A stretch of DNA of 44,144 bases from Lachnospiraceae bacterium (lineage in GTDB: Bacteria > Bacillota > Clostridia > Lachnospirales > Lachnospiraceae), in contig JAETOL010000020.1 of assembly GCA_021771755.1 (NCBI GenBank), forward strand, positions 1 to 44,144, read 5' to 3'. How positions within the stretch are numbered: the first letter of the stretch is position 1; each line of letters starts with the position of its first letter. The notes below the pieces were generated by a model. That model was not told the DNA's origin, ran no database searches, and saw nothing but the letters and a program-made list of their open reading frames with translations. The translations under genes and the position numbers were made by a program. Of the stretch, positions 8,789 through 16,908 are shown piece after piece.

Positions 8789-10228
8789 TTAAAAATTCAG
8801 ATAATTATATACGACCCCGGATATGCTTCGTATATTCTCAATCGCCGTCTCCGCACTTTTAAATCCTTCAGACATCACACAAAGAATATACGTTGTCTTT
8901 GGTCCATAGACAATCGCCATATCATGCTGATCTTCTTCGGTTTCTCCCGTTTTATTGGCAATCGGAATATCCTCACTGATCCCTGTCGGTATCTTGGCTG
9001 TATTCTTCTGATTCATCATAAGCTCCAGCATTTTTTCGGAGGCTTCCTTACTGACGCACTCTCCTTTAAAAATACGTTCCAGAAGCAGCCCGCAATCACT
9101 TACGGTCGTTGTATTATGTTCTCCCATATTGATTTTTGGAGAAGCAGATGGATGGAGCGTGCTTTGATATACGGTATCTGCATACCCCTCTTCCTGTATG
9201 AAATCATTTACTCTGGCCGCCCCGTCCAGGAAATCGTTTTTTTCTGACTGAAGCCTTCCCAGTTCATTGCAGGATTCGTTATCGCTGACAGTGATCATAT
9301 TCCACAAAAGATCATAAACTTTCGTCTGTACTGCAGCATCATCGGCTTCTTTCTTCATGAGAGCAGCCTCGTGTTTCAGTACCTGATCCATATTTTCATA
9401 AGTGGCCGCCATTACAAATGCCTTAATCAGGCTGGCCGGATACATGACCTGGTCATTCAGAATGATTTCTTCTTCTGTGTTCAGGTTTTTCACATAAACA
9501 CTCCAGGTACCTTCATACCCTGAAATCATAGCTTCCAACTGAGGCTCCAGTGTTTCCATCCCCAGATTCTCCATATCCGCAACCTTCCCTGTTTCATCTA
9601 CAGGAAATCCTTCCGGTGTTACACCAGCTTCCTGTACCAAAACTCCATTGCTTCCGCCGAAATAATAGGTCCCGGAAAACATTTGTCCATTAGATGCCAT
9701 TTCCAGTGTATGAAGCCCTGGTTCCGTCACCATGCGCCCATCTTCGTTAAAATAATAATAGCCCTCGTATACGGTCTTGTCTATTGCGAGTCCTGAAATA
9801 TAACGAACCTGCGGTGCTGCGGAAAGCTTTCCAAGGTTGTTTGCCATATAGAGGCCGTCAAATACTTTGTCCACATCTCCTGCCTCACAGGAAGTTTCTT
9901 TAATAGAAACTATATGGGGAGAGCCTGCCATAAAACGCCCGCCTTCATCATGATAATAAAACCCATGGAACACCGTACCGTCAATTTCCATATGGTCAAA
10001 ATAATGAACACAGGCTTCTGTATGCTTTGTGCCGTCTTCTTTCAGGCAATAAAAGCTGTCACTTTTTAAAAGATATTTACCGGATCCGTCTTTTATAGGA
10101 CGAATCTGTGCCTCTTCCACATGAGAAAACAAATTTTCTCCATCTGCTGCCTGTACGGATAACGGGACTGTCCACAAAGACAAAACTCCCAGAAGCATTC
10201 CCAGACGGATACGCATTCCAGCTTTCAT
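8789..10228 (-). CDS. secreted serine hydrolase, class A beta-lactamase-like, with wall-binding-like repeats
   Basis: A 479-residue exported protein. A signal peptide spans residues 1-27 (cleavage after VQA). Residues 50-210 hold repeats of the form GxYYFxEDGRM (near 90, 158 and 188), resembling choline/glucan-binding cell-wall repeats. The C-terminal half is a serine hydrolase of the penicillin-binding/beta-lactamase-2 type with all three active-site motifs: SLIK at 266-269 (nucleophile Ser266), SDN at 315-317, and KTG at 426-428. Family members are D,D-peptidases, transpeptidases or beta-lactamases; a Glu166-like deacylation residue could not be placed, so activity is undecided. It acts outside the cell, probably on peptidoglycan. 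AAAGGAG precedes the ATG. It has its own promoter and a palindromic leader. Confidence 0.82.
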   Translation of the reverse strand: MKAGMRIRLGMLLGVLSLWTVPLSVQAADGENLFSHVEEAQIRPIKDGSGKYLLKSDSFYCLKEDGTKHTEACVHYFDHMEIDGTVFHGFYYHDEGGRFMAGSPHIVSIKETSCEAGDVDKVFDGLYMANNLGKLSAAPQVRYISGLAIDKTVYEGYYYFNEDGRMVTEPGLHTLEMASNGQMFSGTYYFGGSNGVLVQEAGVTPEGFPVDETGKVADMENLGMETLEPQLEAMISGYEGTWSVYVKNLNTEEEIILNDQVMYPASLIKAFVMAATYENMDQVLKHEAALMKKEADDAAVQTKVYDLLWNMITVSDNESCNELGRLQSEKNDFLDGAARVNDFIQEEGYADTVYQSTLHPSASPKINMGEHNTTTVSDCGLLLERIFKGECVSKEASEKMLELMMNQKNTAKIPTGISEDIPIANKTGETEEDQHDMAIVYGPKTTYILCVMSEGFKSAETAIENIRSISGVVYNYLNF

Positions 10229-10263
10229 AAATTTCTCCTTTATCTCAGCCAGTGTCTTTGTCC

Positions 10264-10280
10264 CTGTCAGGACCTGACAG
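10264..10280. repeat. 17-bp perfect palindrome in serine-hydrolase leader
   Basis: CTGTCAG-GAC-CTGACAG lies between the promoter at 10311-10338 and the ribosome-binding site of the serine hydrolase. It could be an operator or an RNA hairpin. It is not followed by a T-run, so it is not a terminator. Confidence 0.5.
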
Positions 10281-10310
10281 CTGAATTTTCTCTATCTGAA
10301 ACTTTACTAC

Positions 10311-10338
10311 AGTATACCTGAATTTTCCCGGATGTCAA
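10311..10338 (-). promoter_or_regulatory. sigma-A promoter of the serine hydrolase
   Basis: On the - strand, TTGACA (10333-10338) and TATACT (10311-10316) are separated by 16 bp. The -35 box overlaps the end of the helicase gene. Confidence 0.6.
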
Positions 10339-12698
10339 GAAATCCCCTCAGGGAATCCATTCCAGAACTGTTTCAGGTGATGATCTACATTTCCCAGTCT
10401 GCATACGGCTGCGTCCTCCCATTCTGCCGGAAAAAGCATCCGATAATCCGGATTCAAAAACCTCTCATCCATAAGGAGGATAGTTCCAACATCCTCCTTG
10501 GTCCGAATCACTCTTCCTGCAGCCTGAAGCACTTTATTCATTCCTGGATAACGATATGCATGATCAAATCCACATTCACCTTTTTTGTCATAATGTTGTT
10601 TCAAAAGTTCTCTCTCCAGGTTTACCTGCGGAAGTCCTGTTCCCACAACTGCCGCTCCGATCAGCCGGTCTCCCATAAGATCTATTCCTTCTGAAAATAT
10701 TCCGCCCATAATACAAAACCCTAACAGAGTTTCTTTTTTCTGTTCCTGAAATTCTTCCAGAAATTCTTCCCTTTCTCTTTCGTTCATAGAAGCTGTCTGA
10801 CAGATACAACGGATCCAATCGACCGCAAATTCCTCTTCATATACCTGATAAACATCTTCCATCAACCGGTACGAAGGAAAAAACACCATATAATTTCCTT
10901 TTTTCTGCCATGCCATTCTGGCTATATATTCCGCAATTTTCCGATACTCCTCATAACCTCTTCTGGTGTACCGGCTGCTTACATCCGCGCATATAAGGAT
11001 GCAGCGATTTTTCTGTTCAAAAGGCGAACGGACATAAATACCATAATCATCCTCTCTGGTACTGAGAAGACTTCTGTAATATTTCATGGGAATTAGTGTT
11101 GCGGAAAAAAACACAGCGCTGCTGCCTTTATTCAGGCATTCCTGAAGATTTGCTGCGGGATTTACACAATAAAGGCGAATTCTGAATTTTCCATCCTCTC
11201 CCTCCGATGCATAAATCACGTAGTTTTCATCCAGCAGCTCTGAAATATTCAGAAAATCCCGGATATCAAAATAGAGTTCCAGGATGCCGTCCACGATTTC
11301 CTGCGAAGGAGATTCTTCTAACAGCCGGTCCATCTCTCCCTGTACCTGCAAAAGAACCAATGGAAGGGTTCCTGTATTTTCCATCACAAGACAGGGATTG
11401 CTTTCTTTTTTCAGTTCCAGCAGCTGTTTCGCAGTTCTTCCCAAAGCCCGGTAAAGCTTGGGACTGCAGTCCTTCACCAGCCTGCGAACCTCCATAATGT
11501 CCTCCCTTGCCAGTGAAGCGCTGTACATTTCTCTCCCTCGTTCAACCAGGTTATGAGCTTCATCGATCAAAAAAATATATTCGCCTGAAACATTTTCTCC
11601 AAAAAACCGTTTTAGATGGACATTTGGATCAAATACATAATTATAATCGCAGATCACCCCATCTACCCATAGGGAAAGATCCAGGCACATTTCGAATGGA
11701 CAGACTTTAAATTTTTCTGCCTGAGCCAGGATTTTGTCTCTGGAAAAAGACTGTTCTGATGTCCATAGATCATAAACTGCTTCGTTGACTCTGTCAAAAT
11801 GCCCTTTTGCATAAGGACACTTTTCCGGCATACATTCCGGTTTCTCACAGCAGCACAGTTTCTCCTTTGCAGTAATCGTCACCGTCTGAAAAAGCAATCC
11901 TCGCTGTCTCAGAATTTCAAACGCATCCTGAGCAACAGTTCTTGTAATTGTCTTGGCGGTAAGATAAAAAATCATCTCCCCCTTTCCCTCTCCCACTGCG
12001 CGTACAGCCGGAAACAGAGAAGACATTGTTTTTCCTACGCCAGTCGGTGCCTGCACAAAAATCTGCTTTTTGTTGGAAACTGCATGATAAACACCGGTTA
12101 CCATCTCTCTCTGCCCTTTTCTGTAGGGAAATGGAAATTCCAGATTTCTCATAGAGGCATCCCGCTTTTCCTTCCACGACAAGCGAAAAGAGACCCACTT
12201 ATGATATTGATCCATAAGATCCCGATACCATTTCTCCAGATATTCTCTGGTCAAAGTTTCTCGAAATCGTCGTATTTCTTCCGTATCCAGATTCGCATAT
12301 GTTAATTGTATACCGATTTCTTTCTGATCTTCCTGAACAGCCGTGATCCAGGCATAGCACATAGCCTGCGCCCTGTGTACCGGCACTGCAGACTCCAGGC
12401 TTTCTACATTCCTGTAAATCCCCTTAATCTCATCAATACAGATTTTTTCATTTTCTGTAAAAATACCATCCGCCCTGCCCTCTACACGCAGGATCAGATC
12501 TTCATATTCCATATCATATTTCAGGGATACTTCTGCCCGGTAATTGCTTCCCATCTGTTTCTGGATCTTTCTGTGGAGGCGGCTGCCTTTCTGCATAGCC
12601 TCCTTATCCTGTACCCCTCTTTTACTGTCCAGATCACCGCTCCGTAAAATAAATTCTACAAGGTTACGGACAGAAATACGGATCACCGTTTTTTCCAT
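10335..12698 (-). CDS. XPD/DinG-family ATP-dependent helicase with N-terminal PDDEXK-like domain
   Basis: A 787-residue superfamily-2 helicase. Residues 35-120 look like a PD-(D/E)XK nuclease fold of the Cas4/RecB type (HRKI, GRADGI with Asp77, IDEIKG with Asp89-Glu90-x-Lys92, then QAMCYAWI). Helicase motifs follow: Walker A PTGVGKT at 218-224, the cysteine set C282-284, C289, C294, C333 and C338 expected to hold a 4Fe-4S cluster as in XPD/Rad3, and the DEAH box at 379-382. Motif VI-like sequence QAAGRVIRTKEDVG is near the C terminus. Family knowledge: 5'-3' DNA unwinding in repair. AGGAG precedes the ATG. It follows a terminator, so it has its own transcript. Confidence 0.87.
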   Translation of the reverse strand: MEKTVIRISVRNLVEFILRSGDLDSKRGVQDKEAMQKGSRLHRKIQKQMGSNYRAEVSLKYDMEYEDLILRVEGRADGIFTENEKICIDEIKGIYRNVESLESAVPVHRAQAMCYAWITAVQEDQKEIGIQLTYANLDTEEIRRFRETLTREYLEKWYRDLMDQYHKWVSFRLSWKEKRDASMRNLEFPFPYRKGQREMVTGVYHAVSNKKQIFVQAPTGVGKTMSSLFPAVRAVGEGKGEMIFYLTAKTITRTVAQDAFEILRQRGLLFQTVTITAKEKLCCCEKPECMPEKCPYAKGHFDRVNEAVYDLWTSEQSFSRDKILAQAEKFKVCPFEMCLDLSLWVDGVICDYNYVFDPNVHLKRFFGENVSGEYIFLIDEAHNLVERGREMYSASLAREDIMEVRRLVKDCSPKLYRALGRTAKQLLELKKESNPCLVMENTGTLPLVLLQVQGEMDRLLEESPSQEIVDGILELYFDIRDFLNISELLDENYVIYASEGEDGKFRIRLYCVNPAANLQECLNKGSSAVFFSATLIPMKYYRSLLSTREDDYGIYVRSPFEQKNRCILICADVSSRYTRRGYEEYRKIAEYIARMAWQKKGNYMVFFPSYRLMEDVYQVYEEEFAVDWIRCICQTASMNEREREEFLEEFQEQKKETLLGFCIMGGIFSEGIDLMGDRLIGAAVVGTGLPQVNLERELLKQHYDKKGECGFDHAYRYPGMNKVLQAAGRVIRTKEDVGTILLMDERFLNPDYRMLFPAEWEDAAVCRLGNVDHHLKQFWNGFPEGIS

Positions 12699-12725
12699 TT
12701 TTCTGCTCCTGATAAATTTTTCAAT

Positions 12726-12762
12726 AAAGAAAGCTGCTGTAATTCATGCAGCAGCTTTCTTT
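12726..12762 (-). terminator. intrinsic terminator of the HPr-like gene
   Basis: A perfect 14-bp inverted repeat: AAAGAAAGCTGCTG (12726-12739) and CAGCAGCTTTCTTT (12749-12762). It lies 7 bases after the HPr-like stop codon and upstream of the helicase. Confidence 0.85.
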
Positions 12763-12768
12763 ATCTGT

Positions 12769-12996
12769 TTATGCAACAGCAAACTTCTTTATAACTTTAG
12801 TGAAATGAGGATTTTCTCCATAGCATCTGACCGTCAGCTGTCTTGTCAGATCCATACTGAGAATACCCAGCAGGGATTTTGCATCAATGATAATCCTGTT
12901 ATAAAAAATATCAATATCAAAATCACATTTGCTTGCTGCATTCACAAATTCCTTTACGTCTTCTGTTGCATTTAGCATAATCTGATGTTCGTTCAT
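12769..12996 (-). CDS. HPr-like domain protein lacking the active histidine
   Basis: A 75-residue protein with the HPr fold signature. The segment IIIDAKSLLGILSMDLTRQL matches the Ser46 region of HPr (usually NAKSIMGLLSL). The position where HPr carries its catalytic histidine (GLHARPA) is replaced by NATEDVKEFVNA, so it cannot accept phosphate from PEP-phosphotransferase enzyme I in the usual way. Such HPr-like proteins are widespread in Clostridia with unknown role, perhaps regulatory through the serine. The ATG at 12996 has AGGAGGGAAG directly upstream; a longer reading frame upstream is not coding. It has its own promoter and terminator. Confidence 0.78.
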   Translation of the reverse strand: MNEHQIMLNATEDVKEFVNAASKCDFDIDIFYNRIIIDAKSLLGILSMDLTRQLTVRCYGENPHFTKVIKKFAVA

Positions 12997-13092
12997 TTGA
13001 CTTCCCTCCTGTTCATTTCTTTTCAGGCGTATTTTGGCACTACAGAAGGATTTTGTCAACAGACTTAAACTTTTTTTCACATTTTTCGACTT

Positions 13093-13121
13093 ATTATACA
13101 ATTTTTTATTTCTGTTTGCAA
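13093..13121 (-). promoter_or_regulatory. sigma-A promoter of the HPr-like gene
   Basis: On the - strand, TTGCAA (13116-13121) and TATAAT (13093-13098) are separated by 17 bp. This gives a leader of about 90 bases. A second TTGACA about 60 bases downstream has no good -10. Confidence 0.55.
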
Positions 13122-13242
13122 CTTTTCCAGTCACTTTTTCATCATATAAAAAAGGAATCTGTCCGCATAGGAGGATAGGCAAAAACATTTTTCTTCTCAT
13201 ATCAGATTTCTGACCATCAGACTGCAAACTCTATTTCTATCA

Positions 13243-14028
13243 TTATCTGCCATTCTGATAAAATTCAAGCATATTGGACCGAAATTTCAAAGGCACAAAC
13301 TGTTTTTGAAGATCCAGATCTGTTCTTTCTTTTATTGTAATATGCGTACAGAAGGATTTCCATAAAGCTTCATATTCATCATAATCTCCCGGAAATTCTC
13401 CAGACATCTTGTTTAAAGTCACCTGCACATAAACCGAGCATTCCTTTCCTTTTTCATGTACAAGTACTTTCTTCCTTTTTTCATCGTAGATCATCCAGTT
13501 TTCATTTGGAAAACGATTGGAAAAATGAGGTCCCAAAAGTTCCAGAATATCATTTTCCGGATGAATAGAAGAAATCAGGCTCCCTCCTTCCAGTTCTCGA
13601 AAGCGTACAAAACCATAAAATCTGTGAATCTCATGCCACACTTTAATCCTCAGCGACGACACCAGACTTACCGCCGGGTCCGCCAATGCCTCCAGAACAT
13701 GCCGGTCACAGGCACCGCCCCCTAAAGCTTTTCTCAGTAGATAAAACACCGCCGTTCCTTTATCGGGATGAGTCGATACTACCGCATAGCAAACAGCCTC
13801 ATATATCTGTTCTCCCAGCTTATGACGCACTGATCTTGCCACCTTCATAGCCTTTTCACAATCAGAAATAATATCTACTCTATCCGCAAACAGTTCCGGA
13901 TATTCCGGTTCTTCCACAGCGATTCCCACTCGAATTCCTTTATTTCCCCAATGCCATCCATCATAAACTGCCGTGAATATCCCCTCCATTGAGTTCTCAC
14001 ACACAAGAATTTTCTTTTCATATTCCAC
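13243..14028 (-). CDS. putative DNA repair protein, TIGR03915/DUF4130 family
   Basis: A 261-residue protein of the family that accompanies the radical-SAM repair protein just upstream. Visible: FTAVYDGWHWG near the N terminus, a central arginine/histidine-rich segment (VWHEIHRFYGFVRFRELEGG) and WMIYDEKRKKVLVHEKG. The N-terminal part of the family resembles uracil-DNA-glycosylase partners in annotation, but the chemistry is not established. The GTG at 14028 was chosen because AAAGGGG lies 9 nt upstream; a longer frame to 14070 would overlap the upstream gene by 53 bases. With the GTG the overlap is 11 bases, so the two proteins are co-translated. Confidence 0.78.
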   Translation of the reverse strand: MEYEKKILVCENSMEGIFTAVYDGWHWGNKGIRVGIAVEEPEYPELFADRVDIISDCEKAMKVARSVRHKLGEQIYEAVCYAVVSTHPDKGTAVFYLLRKALGGGACDRHVLEALADPAVSLVSSLRIKVWHEIHRFYGFVRFRELEGGSLISSIHPENDILELLGPHFSNRFPNENWMIYDEKRKKVLVHEKGKECSVYVQVTLNKMSGEFPGDYDEYEALWKSFCTHITIKERTDLDLQKQFVPLKFRSNMLEFYQNGR

Positions 14029-15340
14029 CTGACGATTCCCCTTTCCATTCCGCTGCCTTCTCATCATCAAAGAGTGAAAGCTGCCTGTAAGTAATTTCAG
14101 AAGAAGAAAACGGAGTCTTTCCCGGTTCCAGGATATTCCTTACAATATAATCTTCCTCAAGCTTTACCGGATACATCTGCCTTCCATTACAAGTAATAAA
14201 GTAAACCGCACGTTTCAACACCACACCGATCTTTTTGAGATCAGAAAAATCCAGAGAGTGATATCGTCTGGCTCCAATGATCCTTTTTGCAGACTTTTCT
14301 CCGATTCCCGGCACCCGTAGAAGCATCCTGTAATCTGCCTGGTTGATCTCCACTGGAAAATACTGCAAATGGCTTATCGCCCAGTCACATTTCGGGTCCA
14401 GAAACAGATTAAAATTCGGATGATTCTCTGACAAAAGTTCTTCTGCCCGAAATCCATAAAACCGAAGCAGCCAGTCTGCCTGATACAATCTGTGTTCTCT
14501 AAGAAGCGGCGGCCCCTGAGGAAGCGCAGGAAGATCTTTATCTTCATTCACAGATACAAAAGCAGAGTAGAAAACCCGTTTCAGTGCAAACTGTTTATAC
14601 AATGCTTCTGCTACGGATACAATTTGGAAATCACTTTCTCCAACCGCCCCAATGATCATCTGCGTACTCTGCCCTGCCGGTACAAATTCCGGAGCATGTC
14701 GGTAAACCATTAATTCCTGTTTATTCTCCTGACAGCCTGTCTGTATCTGTTTCATCGGTCTCAATATGGTCTGCCGGCTTTTGTGGGGTGCAAGTTTCTT
14801 CAATCCTTCTGCCGTAGGAAGCTCCAGATTCACACTCATACGATCTGCCAGATATCCTGCTTTGCGAATGAGTTCCGGAGAGGCTCCCGGAATTGCCTTA
14901 AGATGAATATAACCCTGAAAATGATACTGCTTCCTTAAAATTTCTGCTGACCGGATCAGTTCTTCCATTGTCGCATCCGGAGATTCCTTCACTCCCGAAC
15001 TGAGGAACAAACCTTCTATATAATTTCTCCGGTAAAATTCTATCGTAAGGCGACTGATTTCTTCCGGGGTAAAGCTTGCCCGTACTACATCATTAGATGC
15101 ACGGTTCACACAATATTTACAGTCAAATACACATTCATTCGTATATAGTACTTTTAATAGACTAATGCATCGTCCATCTCCTGAAAAACTATGACAGATT
15201 CCTGCTGCAATACTGTTTCCGATACCGGAACCATCGCCTTTTCTATCTGTGCCGCTGGAAGTGCAGGCTACATCATATTTCGCCGCATCTGCCAGAATTT
15301 CCAATTTTTCCATGATGCTCATGGATTCCTTACATATCAC
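14018..15340 (-). CDS. putative DNA modification/repair radical SAM protein, TIGR03916 family
   Basis: A 440-residue radical-SAM enzyme. The cluster motif CVFDCKYC is at residues 70-77 (Cys70, Cys74, Cys77), binding the 4Fe-4S cluster that cleaves S-adenosylmethionine. Near residue 340 there is a helix-hairpin-helix, LLRVPGIGEKSAKRIIGAR, typical of DNA-binding repair proteins. Family knowledge: it always pairs with the DUF4130 protein encoded just downstream; substrate unknown. The start is a GTG at 15340 with GGGAGG 8 nt upstream; ATG codons at +18 and +27 are possible alternatives. A promoter with two LexA-like boxes directly upstream suggests SOS control. Confidence 0.85.
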   Translation of the reverse strand: MICKESMSIMEKLEILADAAKYDVACTSSGTDRKGDGSGIGNSIAAGICHSFSGDGRCISLLKVLYTNECVFDCKYCVNRASNDVVRASFTPEEISRLTIEFYRRNYIEGLFLSSGVKESPDATMEELIRSAEILRKQYHFQGYIHLKAIPGASPELIRKAGYLADRMSVNLELPTAEGLKKLAPHKSRQTILRPMKQIQTGCQENKQELMVYRHAPEFVPAGQSTQMIIGAVGESDFQIVSVAEALYKQFALKRVFYSAFVSVNEDKDLPALPQGPPLLREHRLYQADWLLRFYGFRAEELLSENHPNFNLFLDPKCDWAISHLQYFPVEINQADYRMLLRVPGIGEKSAKRIIGARRYHSLDFSDLKKIGVVLKRAVYFITCNGRQMYPVKLEEDYIVRNILEPGKTPFSSSEITYRQLSLFDDEKAAEWKGESSGGI

Positions 15341-15353
15341 ACTGCCCGCCTCC

Positions 15354-15401
15354 CAAACGTTTGTTTGTATTTATTTTATACCAAACAAACGTTCTTGTCA
15401 A
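15354..15401 (-). promoter_or_regulatory. sigma-A promoter with two LexA-like boxes
   Basis: On the - strand, TTGACA (15396-15401) and TAAAAT (15373-15378) are 17 bp apart. Between them lies GAACGTTTGTTT (15383-15394), which fits the Gram-positive SOS box form GAAC-N4-GTTY. A second copy, AAACAAACGTTT (15355-15366), sits after the -10 in inverted orientation. LexA bound at either would block transcription of the radical-SAM/DUF4130 repair pair. The box match is imperfect at the outer positions. Confidence 0.55.
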
Positions 15402-15423
15402 GAATTAAGTAGATTAAAACAGA

Positions 15424-15470
15424 TAAAAAAAGCAGAAGGATCACTCCCCTCCGGGAGTTTTCCCTCTGCA
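15424..15470 (-). terminator. intrinsic terminator of aspartokinase
   Basis: On the - strand, GCAGAGGG (15462-15469) pairs imperfectly with CCTTCTGC (15432-15439), with an inner CTCCCGGAGGGGAG hairpin, followed by seven T. It lies 18 bases after the aspartokinase stop codon. Confidence 0.75.
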
Positions 15471-15488
15471 GAAAAACTATCTTTTATA

Positions 15489-16808
15489 TTAAATCTGTGT
15501 CATTACAAAGATATCATAAATTGCCTTTACCGCCGTCTCGAAATCACGATTTTCAACTCCAATGATAATATTCAGCTCACTGGAGCCCTGATCGATCATC
15601 TTTACATTCACATGGGCATGGGCAAGCGCTGCAAATACACGACCTGCCGTTCCTCTCTGTGACTTCATGCCTCTTCCTACTACTGCGATCAGCGCAAGAT
15701 CTGATTCCATCTCTACAAAATCCGGCTGGACTGCTCTGTGGATGCCGGCGATCACCTGTTGTTCTTTTTCTTCAAATTCATCCTGATGGACATATACCGT
15801 CATTGTATCGATTCCGGAAGGAACATGCTCAAAGCTGATTCCCTGATCCTCAAATACCTGAAGAACCTTTCTTCCAAAACCAACCTCGCTGTTCATCATG
15901 GATTTTTCGATATTGATAGAACAGAAGCCTTTCTTTCCTGCAATTCCCGTAATCACATATCTTGGTTTGCGACAGGTACTTTCCACAATAAAGGTTCCTT
16001 TGTCTTCCGGGCGATTGGTATTTCTGATATTAATGGGAATTCCCTCTTTTCTTACTGGGAAGATCGCTTCCTCATGAAGAACGGTTGCTCCCATATAGGA
16101 CAGCTCCCGAAGCTCTCTGTAGGTAATGGTTTCGATCACTGCGGGATTTTCCACAATCCGGGGATCGGTTACAAGGAATCCGGATACGTCTGTCCAGTTT
16201 TCATAAATATCTGCCTGAACCGCTTTTGCAACCAGGGAACCGGTCACATCCGATCCGCCTCTGGAAAAGGTTTTTACGGTTCCGTCCTCCATCGCTCCAT
16301 AAAATCCCGGTATGACTGCATTGGCACATTTTCCAAGACGTTTGCCTAAAAGCTTATCTGTTTTTTCCGGATCAAACACTCCGTTTTTGTCAAAGCGGAT
16401 CACAGAAGCTGCATCTACAAATTCATAGCCCAGATAAGCAGCCATGATCTTTCCATTCAGAAACTCACCTCTGGAAGCTGCATATTCCGTTCCTGCCTGA
16501 GCCTGAAAGTCTTTTTCAATCTGAGCAAACTCCTCTTCCAGAGAAAGCTCCAGCTTCAGTCCCCGGATGATCTCGTAGTATCTTTCTTTGATTTCCTTAA
16601 AAATGCCGCTGAATTCTTTTCCCCGGACAGCCTTGTCATAGCAGGCATAAAGAAGATCTGTAACTTTTGTATCGCCAGAAAATCTTTTTCCCGGTGCAGA
16701 CGGCACCACATAACGTCTGCTCTCTTCACTGCGGATGATCTCGCCCACCTTACAGAACTGTTCTGCATTGGCCAGAGAACTGCCTCCAAATTTTACCACT
16801 TTTTTCAT
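15489..16808 (-). CDS. lysC: aspartate kinase
   Basis: A 439-residue monofunctional aspartokinase, the first step of the aspartate family (lysine, threonine, methionine, diaminopimelate). The N terminus KKVVKFGGSSLANAEQF is the ATP-binding signature. The catalytic domain has FSRGGSDVTGSLVAKAVQADIYENWTDVSG, and two ACT-type regulatory domains fill the last 150 residues (ITGIAGKKGFCSINIEKSMM and LALIAVVGRGMKSQRGTAGRVFAAL), so feedback inhibition is expected. The second ATG at 16808 has GAGGAGG 8 nt upstream. It stands alone with its own terminator; which amino acid inhibits it cannot be told, and the symbol is provisional. Confidence 0.92.
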   Translation of the reverse strand: MKKVVKFGGSSLANAEQFCKVGEIIRSEESRRYVVPSAPGKRFSGDTKVTDLLYACYDKAVRGKEFSGIFKEIKERYYEIIRGLKLELSLEEEFAQIEKDFQAQAGTEYAASRGEFLNGKIMAAYLGYEFVDAASVIRFDKNGVFDPEKTDKLLGKRLGKCANAVIPGFYGAMEDGTVKTFSRGGSDVTGSLVAKAVQADIYENWTDVSGFLVTDPRIVENPAVIETITYRELRELSYMGATVLHEEAIFPVRKEGIPINIRNTNRPEDKGTFIVESTCRKPRYVITGIAGKKGFCSINIEKSMMNSEVGFGRKVLQVFEDQGISFEHVPSGIDTMTVYVHQDEFEEKEQQVIAGIHRAVQPDFVEMESDLALIAVVGRGMKSQRGTAGRVFAALAHAHVNVKMIDQGSSELNIIIGVENRDFETAVKAIYDIFVMTQI

Positions 16809-16908
16809 GATCATTTCCTCCTCGTCCCTTTTCAGCGTTAACATAGCAAAGTATGTTTCTTATTTTATTGAAAAAAGAAGGATTTTGCAAGTATTTCTTT
16901 TATTTTCG

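Noticed and set aside
12997..13227. Extension of the HPr-like gene to 152 codons
   Set aside because: AGGAGGGAAG lies directly before the ATG at 12996 and the promoter (13093-13121) falls within the extension.
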